Part shown: in pieces, positions 19,713 through 28,596 of the stretch
Layout of the letters: the number at the start of each line of letters is the position of its first letter
Numbering within the stretch: position 1 is the stretch's first letter
Assembly (NCBI RefSeq): GCF_002929335.1
Contig: NZ_PJIL01000012.1
Coordinates: 62,001-126,000 of the forward strand
Direction: 5' to 3'
Origin: Arthrobacter sp. Y81
GTDB taxonomy: Bacteria > Actinomycetota > Actinomycetes > Actinomycetales > Micrococcaceae
DNA: 64,000 nucleotides
The notes under the pieces: model-generated
What the model was told of the DNA's origin: nothing
What the model saw: the letters and a program-made list of their open reading frames with translations, nothing else
Databases searched by the model: none
Program-made: the position numbers and the translations under genes

Positions 19713-20881
19713 CAGTGGCCTCCTGTGGCGGTGCCCGCGCCGGTGCGGTGCGGTAAGGGTTCGGGTGGGTGGATTTCGGATGGGAAAAGTTCAGGGCCGG
19801 GGTCGACTGCCAGGCCGGCGGGTTCGGGATGCCCCGGGCAGAGGTGCAGCCTCAAGTCCCGGCCGAGGGTCTGTACGGCTCCCCCGGACGCCGCATCCCA
19901 TTCCCAGCCCTGGGCCTCGGCCAGGGTGGTGATGCCGAGGTCGCCGAGGGCTGCCGTGCCGGATCCGAGCAGGGTGGGCGCCAGGTAGACGATCAGTTCG
20001 TCCACGAGTCCGGCGGCGAGGAAGGCGCTCAGGATCCGGGAACCGCCTTCCACCATGACGTGCCGGACGCCGGCGGCGAAGAGCTGCTCCAGGGCCTCGT
20101 TCGGGTCGCGGGTGGGCAGGTGCAGCACGCGGCCGTCGTCCCCGTGGATGGCGGCGTCGTCGGGAATCCCGCGGAGCCCCATGACCGCCCGCAGCGGCTG
20201 GCTGCCGGCCGTCTCGCCCGAGGCGTCCCGGGCGGTGAGCCGGGGATTGTCCACCAGGAGTGTTTGGGTGCCCACCAGGATGGCATCAACCCGGCTGCGG
20301 AGTCCGTGGTTGTCAGCCAGGGATTCCGGGCTGGAGATCCACTGGCTGGTGCCGTCCGCTGCCGCGATGCGGCTGTCCAGCGTCTGGGCGATGTGAAGGG
20401 TGACGAAGGGGCGCTTGGCGAAGACGGCTTCAAACCACCGGCGGTTCAGCTCGAACGCAGCCCGGGCGGACAGCCCGGAACGGACGTCGACGCCGGCGGC
20501 CCGCAGCGTTGCGGCTCCGCCCGCGGCAGGATCGTGGGGGTCGTCCACGGCGTACACCACGGACGCGATGCCGGCGTCGATGATTGCCTGGGCACACGGC
20601 CCGGTCCGTCCGCAGTGGTTGCAGGGTTCCAGGCTGACCACCATGGTGGACCCGGCCAGGTCGATGCCCTTCATCCCGGCCTGGGCAATGGCGTCGGCCT
20701 CCGCGTGGGCGGTCCCGGCGCCGCGGTGGTATCCGGTCACCAGCCGCTGGCCGTCGGATCCGACGACGACGGCGCCCACCAGCGGGTTTGCCCCGCGGGG
20801 ACCCTGGAGGGCCGCGTCGAGGGCGACCTCCATGGCATCGATCTCGGCAGCGCTGAACATGGCTGTTGTCTGCGGCGTCAA
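19712..20881 (-). CDS. ribD: Bifunctional diaminohydroxyphosphoribosylaminopyrimidine deaminase / reductase
   Basis: Carries out the second and third steps of riboflavin synthesis. The N-terminal cytidine-deaminase-like domain has the zinc site HAEADAIAQ and PCNHCGRTGPC; the C-terminal half is the NADPH reductase (TLHIAQTLDSRIAAADGTSQWI, VMVEGGSRILSAFL). The start is uncertain: TTG at 20881 has AAGGA 12 bases upstream, while the in-frame ATG at 20860 has no ribosome-binding site. Either gives about 382-389 residues. It is the first gene downstream of the FMN riboswitch. Confidence 0.93.
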   Translation of the reverse strand: MTPQTTAMFSAAEIDAMEVALDAALQGPRGANPLVGAVVVGSDGQRLVTGYHRGAGTAHAEADAIAQAGMKGIDLAGSTMVVSLEPCNHCGRTGPCAQAIIDAGIASVVYAVDDPHDPAAGGAATLRAAGVDVRSGLSARAAFELNRRWFEAVFAKRPFVTLHIAQTLDSRIAAADGTSQWISSPESLADNHGLRSRVDAILVGTQTLLVDNPRLTARDASGETAGSQPLRAVMGLRGIPDDAAIHGDDGRVLHLPTRDPNEALEQLFAAGVRHVMVEGGSRILSAFLAAGLVDELIVYLAPTLLGSGTAALGDLGITTLAEAQGWEWDAASGGAVQTLGRDLRLHLCPGHPEPAGLAVDPGPELFPSEIHPPEPLPHRTGAGTATGGH

Positions 20882-21189
20882 AGCGTTCGTCGTTCCTTCC
20901 CTCAAGAACCGCGTTGGCTCCGGGGGTATACGACAGCGCAATACCGCACCGCCCGAAGGGCGCTGCAGTAACAGCTGTACGTGCTTCTCTCATCCAGACT
21001 TTAACTGTCGGTACCGGAATTTCACCGGTTCAACCGTCCGCCGGAACAGCTCCTGGATAGGACCTGTGCCGACTCGCGGGTCGCGGACTGTCACCGCCGG
21101 TTCGGACTTACACCGACCCCGGAGCACGTATGTGTGTTGTTATTCTGTCACAACTGAATGACTGGTCCTGCTATTCCCGTCAGACTCCG
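20882..21189. other. Non-coding leader between rpe and ribD
   Basis: The 308 bases without a gene hold the FMN riboswitch (20979-21130) and, beyond it toward ribD, a small GCCC-TTC-GGGC hairpin (20951-20961) that lacks a U tract and may be part of the expression platform. On the far side, about 60 bases up to the rpe stop presumably contain the ribD promoter; a TGACAGAATAAC stretch on the minus strand is AT-rich but I cannot place hexamers with confidence. Confidence 0.6.
20979..21130 (-). ncRNA. FMN riboswitch (RFN element)
   Basis: On the minus strand the closing P1 helix pairs ACGTGCT (21129-21123) with AGCACGT (20985-20979). Inside it are the conserved RFN blocks: CTCCGGGGTCGGTG, GTCCGAACCGGCGGT, CAGTCCGCGACCC, and GGTTGAACCGGTGAAATTCC before GGTACCGACAGTTAAAG. 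This is the FMN aptamer, sitting about 100 bases before ribD and controlling the rib operon by FMN. The expression platform is probably translational or Rho-based, since no strong intrinsic terminator follows. Confidence 0.95.
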
Positions 21190-21882
21190 TCATGATTCCG
21201 GGACGGCATGCGCCCCGGCCGAAACCGGGCGCGAGCCAGCGGCCCTGAGGCGGTCAATCGCCGTTGCGGGGTCGTCCGCGCCGTACACGGCGGACCCTGC
21301 GACGAAGACGTTGGCCCCCGCCTCGGCTGCCCGGACAATCGTCTCCTCGGTGATGCCGCCGTCCACCTGCAGCGCCACGCCGGTGCCGGAACCATCGATT
21401 GCTGCCCGGGCCCGCCTGATCTTGGGGAGTGTGAGGTCAAGGAATGACTGGCCGCCGAAACCCGGCTCCACGGTCATGATCAGGAGCAAGTCCAGTTCGG
21501 AAAGCATGTCCAGGTACGGCTCCACCGGGGTGCCGGGGCGCAGTGCCATTCCGGCCTTGGCGCCGCGGGCCCGGAGTTCGCGCGCCAGCTTGATGGGCGC
21601 GATCGAGGCTTCGACGTGGAACGTCACGGAGGCGACGCCGGCATCGGCGTAGGCGGGTGCCCAGCGGTCGGCGTCGGCGATCATCAGGTGCGCATCCAGC
21701 GGCACAGGGCTGACGGCCTGGATGCGCTGGACCACAGGCAGGCCGAGGGTCAGGTTCGGCACAAAGTGGTTGTCCATGACGTCGACATGGACGGCATCGG
21801 CATTGCTGATTCTGCGCAGCTCCGCCTCGAGGTTGACGAAGTCGGCGGAGAGGATGCTGGGGTTGATGCAGCACTGAGCCAT
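21190..21882 (-). CDS. rpe: Ribulose-phosphate 3-epimerase
   Basis: Interconverts ribulose 5-phosphate and xylulose 5-phosphate in the pentose phosphate pathway. The 230-residue TIM barrel has [33 protein letters not shown] (metal site), [19 protein letters not shown] and QVDGGI. The ATG at 21882 (MAQCCINPS) has AAAGGAG five bases upstream, so the longer frame to 21972 is rejected. It follows rsmB closely and precedes the riboflavin leader; RibB uses ribulose 5-phosphate. Confidence 0.97.
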   Translation of the reverse strand: MAQCCINPSILSADFVNLEAELRRISNADAVHVDVMDNHFVPNLTLGLPVVQRIQAVSPVPLDAHLMIADADRWAPAYADAGVASVTFHVEASIAPIKLARELRARGAKAGMALRPGTPVEPYLDMLSELDLLLIMTVEPGFGGQSFLDLTLPKIRRARAAIDGSGTGVALQVDGGITEETIVRAAEAGANVFVAGSAVYGADDPATAIDRLRAAGSRPVSAGAHAVPES

Positions 21883-21911
21883 GTCGGCTCCTTTCACAAA
21901 AGGCGGAGGGA

Positions 21912-23513
21912 TCAGGGTTTCTTGTGGATGAGGGCCAGGAACATGGCGTCGGTCCGGTGCACATGGGGCCATAGCTGGGCCGTCAGTTCATGCCCGGCTT
22001 CAAGGTGGCCGGGCAGGCTCACCTTGTCCAGGGCGGCGCCGGCGTCTAGCAGTTCGAGGTCATCGCGCTTGCGCAGCGCATCAGTGACGACGGCGGTTGT
22101 TTCGGCGGGGTGCGGCGAGCAGGTCACGTAGGCCACCACGCCGCCGGGCCGGACGGCGTCCAGTGCCGACTTGAGCAGTTCGCGCTGGAGGGGGCCAAGG
22201 TCCGCGAGGTCCTTGGGGGTGCGCCGCCATCTCGACTCGGGCCGGCGCCGCAGGGCACCGAGCCCGCTGCAAGGGACGTCCACCAGTACGCGGTCGAAAG
22301 TCTCCGCCATCTCCGTGCCCACTTCGCGGCCGTCTCCGGTCCGGACATGCCAGACCTCGTGCGGAACCGCGGCAAGTGCCTGCCGTACCAGCTTGGCACG
22401 GTGCGGTGCGGGTTCGTTGGCCAGCAGGGTGGCGCCTTGCTCACGGGCGAGGGCTCCCAGCAGTGCCGCCTTGCCGCCCGGTCCGGCGCAGAGGTCCAGC
22501 CATTTTTCGCCGGCCTGGCCGGCCGCAAGGTCCGCACGCTCCCCATCGACGGCAGCCAGGTCCACGGCGGCCATGGCGCGGGCCACCAGCTGCGAGCCCA
22601 CATCCTGGACCCTGGTGCTGCCTTCGCGCACCGACGCCAGCCGGCCGAGGTCTCCTCCACTGGAGAGCGCCGAGCCTTCCACAAGCTCGCCCGCGGTTGC
22701 TCCGCCTTCCAGCGCCTCGTCCAGGCTGCCCAGCCCGGGCAGCGCCACGAGGTTCACCACCGGGGCTGCGTTGTCCGCCTCGAGGAGTTCGTTGATTTCG
22801 GTGACGGGGCGGCCGTGTGCCACGAGGGACTGCCTCAATGCGCGGACAATCCACTCCGGGTGCGCGTAGCGGATGGAGGCGATCCGGGTCTCGTCCGTCT
22901 CGTCGCTGAGGAGCAGCTCCAGCCACTCCTCGAGGGTGTGGGCGGAGACTTTGCGGAGTACCGCGTTGATGAGGGCAGACGGCCCGGCGCCAATGACGGC
23001 GCGGGCCAGCCCCACGGTCTGGTCCAGGGCAGCGTGGGCGGGGACGCGCATGGCCAGCAGCTGGTGGGCGCCAATCCGCAGGGCGTCAAGGATGGCGGGG
23101 TCCAGCTGGTCAAGCGGGCGGTCGACGCAGCGGGCCAGCACGGCGTCATAGGTCCCCTGGCCGCGCAGGGCCCCGTAGCTCAGCTCCGTGGCGAAACCGG
23201 CGTCCCGCTTGTCCAGCCCGTGGTGGCGGATCCGGGCCGGCAGCACGAGGTTCGCGTAGGCTTCGTCCGAGGCGACGGCACGCAGCACTTCAAAAGCCAC
23301 CAGGCGGGCCGGATCAGCCCGGCGGGTGCGCTGGGAGGGGGCGTTCTCGGTGAAGTTCCGCTTCGGGCCGCGGTTGCGCTCCCGGCCCTGGGCGTCCCGC
23401 TGGCTGCCATGGCGGCTGCCGCCGGAGAGCCCTCCGGATTGCCCTCCGCCGCTTGTTTTCCCGTGCCGGGGATCCCTGCCGCGGCTGCTGCCGCCCGTTC
23501 CGGACTCACTCAT
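21912..23513 (-). CDS. rsmB: 16S rRNA (cytosine(967)-C(5))-methyltransferase / NusB-domain protein
   Basis: A 533-residue RNA m5C methyltransferase. The order is a Gly/Arg/Ser-rich basic N-terminus (about 60 residues), a NusB-like helical domain ([10 protein letters not shown] onward), then the SAM-binding domain with [16 protein letters not shown]. The two catalytic cysteines are in [16 protein letters not shown] and [14 protein letters not shown]. The start is ATG at 23513, overlapping the fmt stop by four bases. The def-fmt-rsmB arrangement is the common bacterial order. Confidence 0.94.
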   Translation of the reverse strand: MSESGTGGSSRGRDPRHGKTSGGGQSGGLSGGSRHGSQRDAQGRERNRGPKRNFTENAPSQRTRRADPARLVAFEVLRAVASDEAYANLVLPARIRHHGLDKRDAGFATELSYGALRGQGTYDAVLARCVDRPLDQLDPAILDALRIGAHQLLAMRVPAHAALDQTVGLARAVIGAGPSALINAVLRKVSAHTLEEWLELLLSDETDETRIASIRYAHPEWIVRALRQSLVAHGRPVTEINELLEADNAAPVVNLVALPGLGSLDEALEGGATAGELVEGSALSSGGDLGRLASVREGSTRVQDVGSQLVARAMAAVDLAAVDGERADLAAGQAGEKWLDLCAGPGGKAALLGALAREQGATLLANEPAPHRAKLVRQALAAVPHEVWHVRTGDGREVGTEMAETFDRVLVDVPCSGLGALRRRPESRWRRTPKDLADLGPLQRELLKSALDAVRPGGVVAYVTCSPHPAETTAVVTDALRKRDDLELLDAGAALDKVSLPGHLEAGHELTAQLWPHVHRTDAMFLALIHKKP

Positions 23514-24430
23514 TCGAATACCACGCCTTCCAGTGCAGCTTGTCCGCGCGCCCAATCAGCGGCGGCCATCATCTTTTTGCCCGAGGGCTGTATCCGCGTC
23601 AGCTCAACAGGGTGGGATCCCGTCCCTACCAGCACGCTTGTACCGTTCAGCAGCACCTGCCCCGGCTTCAGTTCCGGGCCCTCGGTCCGGAGCGCCACCG
23701 GTTCGAGTTTGACACGCTGCCCTTCAAGCGTGGTCCATGCGCCGGGTTCGGGCGTGACGCCGCGCGCCCTGCGCCCAATCGCGAGGGCAGGCTCATGCCA
23801 GTCAATCCGGCCGTCATCGATGCCCAGTTTGGGCGCCAGGGACACGTCCCCCGCCTGGGGGACGGCTGCCGCCCGCCCGGACTCAATTGCAGAAAGAGTC
23901 TGGGCCAGCAGGACCGCGCCGCTGTGCGAGAGGCGTTCCAGGAGATCACCGGCAGTGTCCTCCGGGCGGACGGCCTCGGTGAGGGTGCCGAACACCGGGC
24001 CGGTGTCCAGCCCTTCCTCGAGGAGGAACGTGACAGCGCCGGTGATGTCATCGCCGGCCATGACGGCGCGCTGCACCGGCGCGGCGCCGCGCCATGCGGG
24101 CAGCAGGGAGAAGTGCAGGTTGATCCAGCCGTGCCGTGGAACGTCCAGGGCCGCGCGCGGGATCAGGCCGCCGTACGCCACGATCGCCGCGACATCCGGC
24201 GCGACTGCGGCGATCCTTGCCGTGACGTCCGCATCCACTTTGGCCGCGTGGATCACTTCAATACCCAGTTCGGCGGCGCGGGCGGCAACGGGCGACGGCG
24301 TCAGCACGCGTTTGCGTCCAATCGGCGCATCCGGCCGGGTCAGGACGGCAACGACGTCAAACCCTGCCTGTACCAATGCGTCGAGGGACGGTACTGCGAC
24401 AGCCGGGGTGCCGGCAAAGAGTACCCTCAC
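23510..24430 (-). CDS. fmt: Methionyl-tRNA formyltransferase
   Basis: Formylates initiator Met-tRNA using 10-formyl-THF. The 306-residue protein has MRVLFAGTPAVAVPSLDAL at the start, the catalytic segment INLHFSLLPAWRGAAPVQRA with the Asn-His pair, and the following GAVTFLLEEGLDTGPV loop. A C-terminal OB-like tRNA-binding domain follows. Length is typical. It overlaps def by four bases at its start and rsmB by four at its end. Confidence 0.97.
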   Translation of the reverse strand: MRVLFAGTPAVAVPSLDALVQAGFDVVAVLTRPDAPIGRKRVLTPSPVAARAAELGIEVIHAAKVDADVTARIAAVAPDVAAIVAYGGLIPRAALDVPRHGWINLHFSLLPAWRGAAPVQRAVMAGDDITGAVTFLLEEGLDTGPVFGTLTEAVRPEDTAGDLLERLSHSGAVLLAQTLSAIESGRAAAVPQAGDVSLAPKLGIDDGRIDWHEPALAIGRRARGVTPEPGAWTTLEGQRVKLEPVALRTEGPELKPGQVLLNGTSVLVGTGSHPVELTRIQPSGKKMMAAADWARGQAALEGVVFE

Positions 24431-25020
24431 TCGCCGGCGCCAAAACTGCCGCTGCCAAAACTGCCGCCACCGAAGCTGGAGCCCACCGTCTTCGCCCGCT
24501 TCGACGTCGTCTTTTCGGTGATGGCGTCGTAGTTGGCATTGCGGATGGAGCGCAGCGCGGCCTTGCGGTCTTCGCCTTCGAGCCTGTCGGTGAAGAGAAT
24601 GCCGTCGAGGTGGTCCGTTTCATGCTGGAAGCAGCGGGCAAGCATGCCCTCGCCGTCCACGGAGACGGGGTTACCGTGCAGGTCGACGCCGGTAACGCGG
24701 GTGGCCCGGCGGCGGCGGACAGGGAAGCCAAGGCCCGGGATGGACAGGCAGCCTTCCACCTCATCGGGCTGGAAGTCGTCGCTGTTCTCCAGCACGGGGT
24801 TGATGATGTGGCCCTCCACGCCGCCGATGCGGTAGGTGAAAACCCTCTTGCTGACCCCGACCTGCGGCGCGGCCAGGCCTGCGCCGTCGACGTCCTCCAT
24901 GGTTTCTGTCATGTCGGCAACCAGTTTTGCGAGTTCCGGCCCGAATTCCGTCACGGGATCGGCCACTGTGCGCAGCACGGGGTCGCCGATGATGCGGATA
25001 TTCAAAATGGCCATGTGCAA
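24427..25020 (-). CDS. def: Peptide deformylase
   Basis: Removes the formyl group from nascent N-termini. The three metalloprotease motifs are intact: GAGLAAPQVG, EGCLSIPG (metal Cys) and QHETDHLDG (HExxH). A C-terminal extension rich in Gly/Ser/Phe (SSFGGGSFGSGSFG) is low-complexity and unusual. The start could be ATG at 25020 or the in-frame ATG at 25014 (MAILNIRIIGDPV). It is the first gene of the def-fmt-rsmB-rpe run. Confidence 0.97.
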   Translation of the reverse strand: MHMAILNIRIIGDPVLRTVADPVTEFGPELAKLVADMTETMEDVDGAGLAAPQVGVSKRVFTYRIGGVEGHIINPVLENSDDFQPDEVEGCLSIPGLGFPVRRRRATRVTGVDLHGNPVSVDGEGMLARCFQHETDHLDGILFTDRLEGEDRKAALRSIRNANYDAITEKTTSKRAKTVGSSFGGGSFGSGSFGAGE

Positions 25021-25069
25021 TCTGTCCTTCGGTGGGCGCTACGGGATCCAGTCCAGTTTAGTTGGCCCG

Positions 25070-25951
25070 CTACCTTCCGGGCACAGCCTGCAGCGCGGGC
25101 GCTGGCACGGGCAGCGACGGCGGCGCCACCGGAAGCAGTGCTGTGCCGGCGCCGATTGTGTCGGCAGACATCTCCCAGACCCGGCGAAGGGAGCAGAACT
25201 TCCACCAGTGGTGCTTGAGCACATCCGGGTTGGCCCGCATCGGCCGGACCTCAGTTTCGCCCACGGCTACCGCCAGCAGCACCGGGGAATCACCGTGCTT
25301 CCACGGCTCCCACTCCCCCGCGACGGGATCAACCAGGCTTTCCTCGGCTTTCATCCCTGCCACCAGCTGCATCACCACTTTGTCGTCCAGCGGCTTGACG
25401 GTGCCGTCGCGGGTGGTGCCCTTGGTCTTGTAGTCGATGATGCAGGTCCTGCCGTTGATCTTTGCCACAAGGTCAAGGGTGCCCGCATAGCCCACTGTCT
25501 TGTTCCAGACCGTGACTTCCGGTGCGATGGGCTCCACACCAAAGAGTTCCCACCACTCATCGAAGCGGGCAGCAAAGGCTTCCTCGCCGTTGGCTGCCAG
25601 CGCCTCCCGCATTTCCTTCATCTGGTGGGGCCGGCCGAGGGCCCTGAGCGCAACCTGTTCGCAGTAGTTGTGCACCCGGTCCCCGCGCTTCGCGGCGTCG
25701 TCGCGATAGGTTTCTGCGGCTTTGGCTGCCCTGCTGACCGCCTGGCGGACCTTGCCCGGACTTCCCAGGATGGCGGGGAGCGCCGGATCGTTGGCAAGGC
25801 TGTTCGCCCCCATGTACCCGAACCAGCCGTCAAGGCCGTGCGGCTGCTGGCCGATGACCGTCGTAATGGACGGAACGGAGAAAGCGTCGGACGTCGAGCG
25901 TGCATACATCCGCCCGTATTCCGTGGCGTGGGCAAGGAGTGGATCAGTCAT
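25070..25951 (-). CDS. PD-(D/E)XK nuclease-like protein of unknown role
   Basis: A 293-residue protein with no named family I can assign. Residues about 150-175 read YAGTLDLVAKINGRTCIIDYKTK, which has the GxxD...(D)xK spacing of the RecB/Cas4-like PD-(D/E)XK nuclease core (Asp in TLD, then IDYK), and HNYCEQVA near residue 95 resembles the helix before it. The C-terminus is Pro/Ala-rich. ATG at 25951 is the first in-frame start. It lies just upstream of def but 50 bases apart, and tRNA-Val is on the other side. It could be a DNA-repair or mobile-element-derived nuclease; this is inferred from motif spacing only. Confidence 0.7.
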   Translation of the reverse strand: MTDPLLAHATEYGRMYARSTSDAFSVPSITTVIGQQPHGLDGWFGYMGANSLANDPALPAILGSPGKVRQAVSRAAKAAETYRDDAAKRGDRVHNYCEQVALRALGRPHQMKEMREALAANGEEAFAARFDEWWELFGVEPIAPEVTVWNKTVGYAGTLDLVAKINGRTCIIDYKTKGTTRDGTVKPLDDKVVMQLVAGMKAEESLVDPVAGEWEPWKHGDSPVLLAVAVGETEVRPMRANPDVLKHHWWKFCSLRRVWEMSADTIGAGTALLPVAPPSLPVPAPALQAVPGR

Positions 25952-26026
25952 GCAAATACTCTTTCATGAAGGGCTGACAGGAATACGTGCGTGAAGTGCT
26001 GACGGGACCAGGCCGCCCAAAAGCGA

Positions 26027-26063
26027 AATGGCCCGTTCCGCTGATTCAGCGGAACGGGCCATT
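26027..26063 (-). terminator. Terminator of tRNA-Val(CAC)
   Basis: A perfect inverted repeat (AATGGCCCGTTCCGCTGA with its complement after one central base) directly follows the minus-strand tRNA. The 3' side runs into TTTCGCTTTT. Confidence 0.8.
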
Positions 26064-26066
26064 CAT

Positions 26067-26141
26067 TGGTGGGCGATACTGGGTTCGAACCAGTGACCTC
26101 TTCGGTGTGAACGAAGCGCGCTACCACTGCGCCAATCGCCC
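26067..26141 (-). tRNA. tRNA-Val(CAC)
   Basis: Reads GGGCGAT ... ATCGCCC as acceptor arms, D arm GCGC/GCGC, anticodon stem CTTCG/CGAAG with loop TTCACAC (anticodon CAC), T arm ACTGG/CCAGT with loop TTCGAAC. Discriminator A and CCA are encoded (75 bases). A TAGCAT hexamer at 26154-26159 (minus) is a possible -10. Confidence 0.95.
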
Positions 26142-26425
26142 CAATGCCATTGAATGCTAGCCCACCCTGGCGGCATTTGGAAATCGGGCCGTTCCACGCC
26201 GGCGCAGCGTCCGATTGCGTCGCCTAGGCATGAATGACACCGGTCGGAGCGCCCGCCCAAATTACACACCTGTAATTAGTAAAATCCGCTAGATTTCAAG
26301 GAAGCGGAGCCATCGGGCGCTTGTGACGCCGTCCCGATTTGTAAGTTCCCTGAACCTCCTATAGAGTTCTTACTCGTTGGAAAGCGAGGAAATGCCGAAT
26401 GCGGCACGGAAATGCTGACAATAAT
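26142..26425. other. Non-coding region between divergent tRNA units
   Basis: This 284-base gap holds promoters for both tRNA units. A TATAGA hexamer at 26360-26365 with TTGTAA 15 bases upstream is the best candidate for the plus-strand array; TAGCAT (26159-26154, minus) for tRNA-Val(CAC). I see no gene in it. Reading frames that cross this region are shadows of the tRNA genes. Confidence 0.5.
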
Positions 26426-26498
<73 letters not shown>

Positions 26499-26544
26499 CG
26501 CAGGACACTGTCAAGGCAAAGATTCCCCGGAATCTGGCTTACAC

Positions 26545-26615
26545 GGTGGGTTGGCCGAGAGGCGAGGCAGCGGCCTGCAAAGCCGTATACACGGGTTCGA
26601 ATCCCGTACCCACCT
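26545..26615 (+). tRNA. tRNA-Cys(GCA)
   Basis: Acceptor GGTGGGT/ACCCACC, anticodon stem CGGC/GCCG around loop CTGCAAA (anticodon GCA), T loop TTCGAAT, discriminator T; 71 bases. CCA is not encoded. The only tRNA-Cys in the window. Confidence 0.95.
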
Positions 26616-26657
26616 CGGTGAAAACCTTGGTTTCCGGTTAATCCCGGAGAAATTTTT

Positions 26658-26732
26658 GGGCGATTGGCGCAGCGGTAGCGCGCTTCCCTGACACGGAAGA
26701 GGTCACTGGTTCGATCCCAGTATCGCCCACCA
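26658..26732 (+). tRNA. tRNA-Val(GAC), copy 1
   Basis: Acceptor GGGCGAT/ATCGCCC, anticodon stem CTTCC/GGAAG with loop CTGACAC (anticodon GAC), T arm ACTGG/CCAGT with loop TTCGATC. Discriminator A and CCA are encoded (75 bases). Confidence 0.97.
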
Positions 26733-26789
26733 GAGCAAGGCAACTTGCTTGTTGTTGTACGGCCGGTCGCACCGGTATGTGCTTCATGT

Positions 26790-26862
<73 letters not shown>

Positions 26863-26928
26863 CTCTTTTCTTTAATGACGCAACACTCCCGGCCCAGCCG
26901 GGTGTTCCCGCCGGATTCTTCCGGGCGC

Positions 26929-27003
26929 GGGCGATTGGCGCAGCGGTAGCGCGCTTCCCTGACACGGAAGAGGTCACTGGTTCGATCCCAGTATCGCCCA
27001 CCA
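26929..27003 (+). tRNA. tRNA-Val(GAC), copy 2
   Basis: Identical over all 75 bases, including the encoded CCA, to the copy at 26658-26732. It ends the array, three bases before a strong terminator. Confidence 0.97.
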
Positions 27004-27005
27004 CG

Positions 27006-27031
27006 AAGCAGCTCCCAGGAGCTGCTTTTTT
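27006..27031 (+). terminator. Intrinsic terminator of the tRNA array
   Basis: AAGCAGCTCC and GGAGCTGCTT flank a two-base loop and are followed by a run of T, a textbook Rho-independent terminator. Confidence 0.92.
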
Positions 27032-27111
27032 GTTGCCCGAATGCGCCGGCCGGCCCCTGATAGGGCATCAAGACCCTAGACAAACACCGGCGCGCACCCC
27101 CGGCCCTGCCC

Positions 27112-27140
27112 TTGGCACACCCAGGGTCTGGGGCTAGGAT
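27112..27140 (+). promoter_or_regulatory. Promoter of the Rv0909-like gene
   Basis: TTGGCA at 27112-27117, a 17-base spacer, and TAGGAT at 27135-27140. It is the best-formed promoter pair in the window, about 47 bases before the GTG start. Confidence 0.65.
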
Positions 27141-27186
27141 CGAATGCGGAGGAGCGATCTGGCTCCGCGACAGAAGGGAGGTGCCC

Positions 27187-27453
27187 GTGGGTATTCTTGA
27201 CGATCTGAAGGGCAAGGCTCAGCGACTGGTCGGTGGCAATGAACAGGCCATCAAGGACGGCATCGGCAAAGCCGGTGATTTCATCGACTCAAAGACCGGC
27301 GGAAAGTACGCCGATAAGATCGATACCGTCCAGAAGGGCGCAACCGGCCTCGTGGACAAGGTCGACCCGAAGCCGGACACGGCTCCTGTCGAAGAACCTC
27401 CCGTCGCCGGAGAGCCACCTGTAGCCGGGGAACCCCGGCAGCAGGGCCTCTAA
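27187..27453 (+). CDS. Rv0909-type putative antitoxin
   Basis: An 88-residue hydrophilic protein, MGILDDLKGKAQRLVGG through DFIDSKTGGKYADKIDTV, matching the small MT0933/Rv0909 antitoxin family. The N-terminal two-thirds is a charged helical segment; the C-terminus is Pro/Glu-rich with a repeated PPVAGE. The start is GTG at 27187 with GGGAGG six bases upstream; frames upstream of it cross the promoter. No toxin-like gene is adjacent on either strand, so it may be a solitary member with another role. Antitoxin activity is family annotation, not visible in the sequence. Confidence 0.8.
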   Translation: MGILDDLKGKAQRLVGGNEQAIKDGIGKAGDFIDSKTGGKYADKIDTVQKGATGLVDKVDPKPDTAPVEEPPVAGEPPVAGEPRQQGL

Positions 27454-27558
27454 CCCAGGAACGTCAGCGAGGTGCCGGTCCCGCCGTGAGGCGGCGCCGG
27501 CGCCTTTGGCGTTTAAAGGAGGTGCCTAGGCGCGGCGTTTGGCGGCCGCGTTCAACGG

Positions 27559-28596
27559 CTAGGACGGTTCGTGGTTCTGCCCCTCGCGGGCCAGTGCCGT
27601 CAGCCGGGAAACCGCCCGGTAATACTTCTTGGTGTAGCCGCCGGTCATCATATCGTCGGTGAAGAGCTGGTCGAAGGGGACGCCGCTGGCAAGGATGGGC
27701 ACATCCTTGTCGTAGAGCCGGTCCGCCAGCACCACGAACCGCAGGGCAACAGCCTGCTCGGTAATGGTTTCGACGTCACGCCACACCACGCCTTCGATCC
27801 CGGCCAGGAGCTGCCGGTACCGGCTGGGGTGGACACCCGCAAGATGGTTGATCAGGGTCTTGAAGTCATCCCGGGCCACCGTCTTGCCGTGGAACTCCGC
27901 CTGCATGTGGTGCGTCAGGTCCTCGTTCTTCAGGGGAGCCGGCGCTGCCGGGAGTCCGCGGTGGCGGAAATCCTCGCCGTCGATCCTGACGACGTCGAAC
28001 TGGTCTGCCAGCACCTGGATCTCGCGCTGGAAGTCGACGGCGGCGAACCGTCCGTCGCCGAGCGATCCGGGAAGCGTGTTCGAGGTCGCGGCGAGCTTGA
28101 CGCCGGCGTCGGCCAGTTCCCGCATCAGCCGGGACATCAGGACTGTGTCGCCCGGATCGTCGAGCTCGAACTCATCGATGCACACCAGCTTGTAGTGGCT
28201 GAGCGCTTCCACCGTCTTGCGGAACGAGAGCGCGCCCACGAGGTTGGTGTATTCAACGAACGTGCCGAAAGCCTTGGGGCCGGGGGACGCATGCCACAGG
28301 GACGCCAGCAGGTGGGTCTTGCCCACGCCGAAGCCGCCGTCGAGGTAGATCCCGGCACGGGAATTGTCCTTCTTCGCAAAAAACTTCTTGAAGAGACCGG
28401 AGCTGCCGTTGGCGCCAACGCCTGTTGCGAACGACTCCAGCGCAGTCACTGCACCGGCCTGGCTCGGCTGCGAGGAGTCCGGCCGGTAACTGGCGAAGGA
28501 AACCTCCCCGAAGCGCGGCGAGGGATAGAAACCCTTGAGGAGTTCATCCACGGAAACCGCCGGTGTCCGCGCGGAGAGCTGTTCGATCTGTACCAA
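27559..28596 (-). CDS. zapE: Cell division protein ZapE (AFG1-like ATPase)
   Basis: A 345-residue P-loop ATPase. Walker A is GGFGVGKTHLLASLWH, Walker B is LVCIDEFELDD, and the sensor region ATSNTLPGSLGDG follows; RIDGEDFRHRG is the family-specific later segment. ZapE modulates FtsZ at the division site in proteobacteria; its role in actinobacteria is less clear. The first in-frame start is TTG at 28596 (VQIEQLSARTP) with only a weak ribosome-binding site, so the start is uncertain. It is divergent from the sulfurtransferase gene. Confidence 0.88.
   Translation of the reverse strand: MVQIEQLSARTPAVSVDELLKGFYPSPRFGEVSFASYRPDSSQPSQAGAVTALESFATGVGANGSSGLFKKFFAKKDNSRAGIYLDGGFGVGKTHLLASLWHASPGPKAFGTFVEYTNLVGALSFRKTVEALSHYKLVCIDEFELDDPGDTVLMSRLMRELADAGVKLAATSNTLPGSLGDGRFAAVDFQREIQVLADQFDVVRIDGEDFRHRGLPAAPAPLKNEDLTHHMQAEFHGKTVARDDFKTLINHLAGVHPSRYRQLLAGIEGVVWRDVETITEQAVALRFVVLADRLYDKDVPILASGVPFDQLFTDDMMTGGYTKKYYRAVSRLTALAREGQNHEPS

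Noticed and set aside
22110..24521. An 803-codon plus-strand frame opposite rsmB and fmt
   Set aside because: It crosses two well-defined genes with overlap coupling; the translation has no known motifs and is a shadow frame.
25952..26026. Near-repeats TGAAGGGCTGACAGG and TGAAGTGCTGACGGG before the nuclease-like gene
   Set aside because: The similarity is imperfect and short; no evidence that it is an attachment site or operator.
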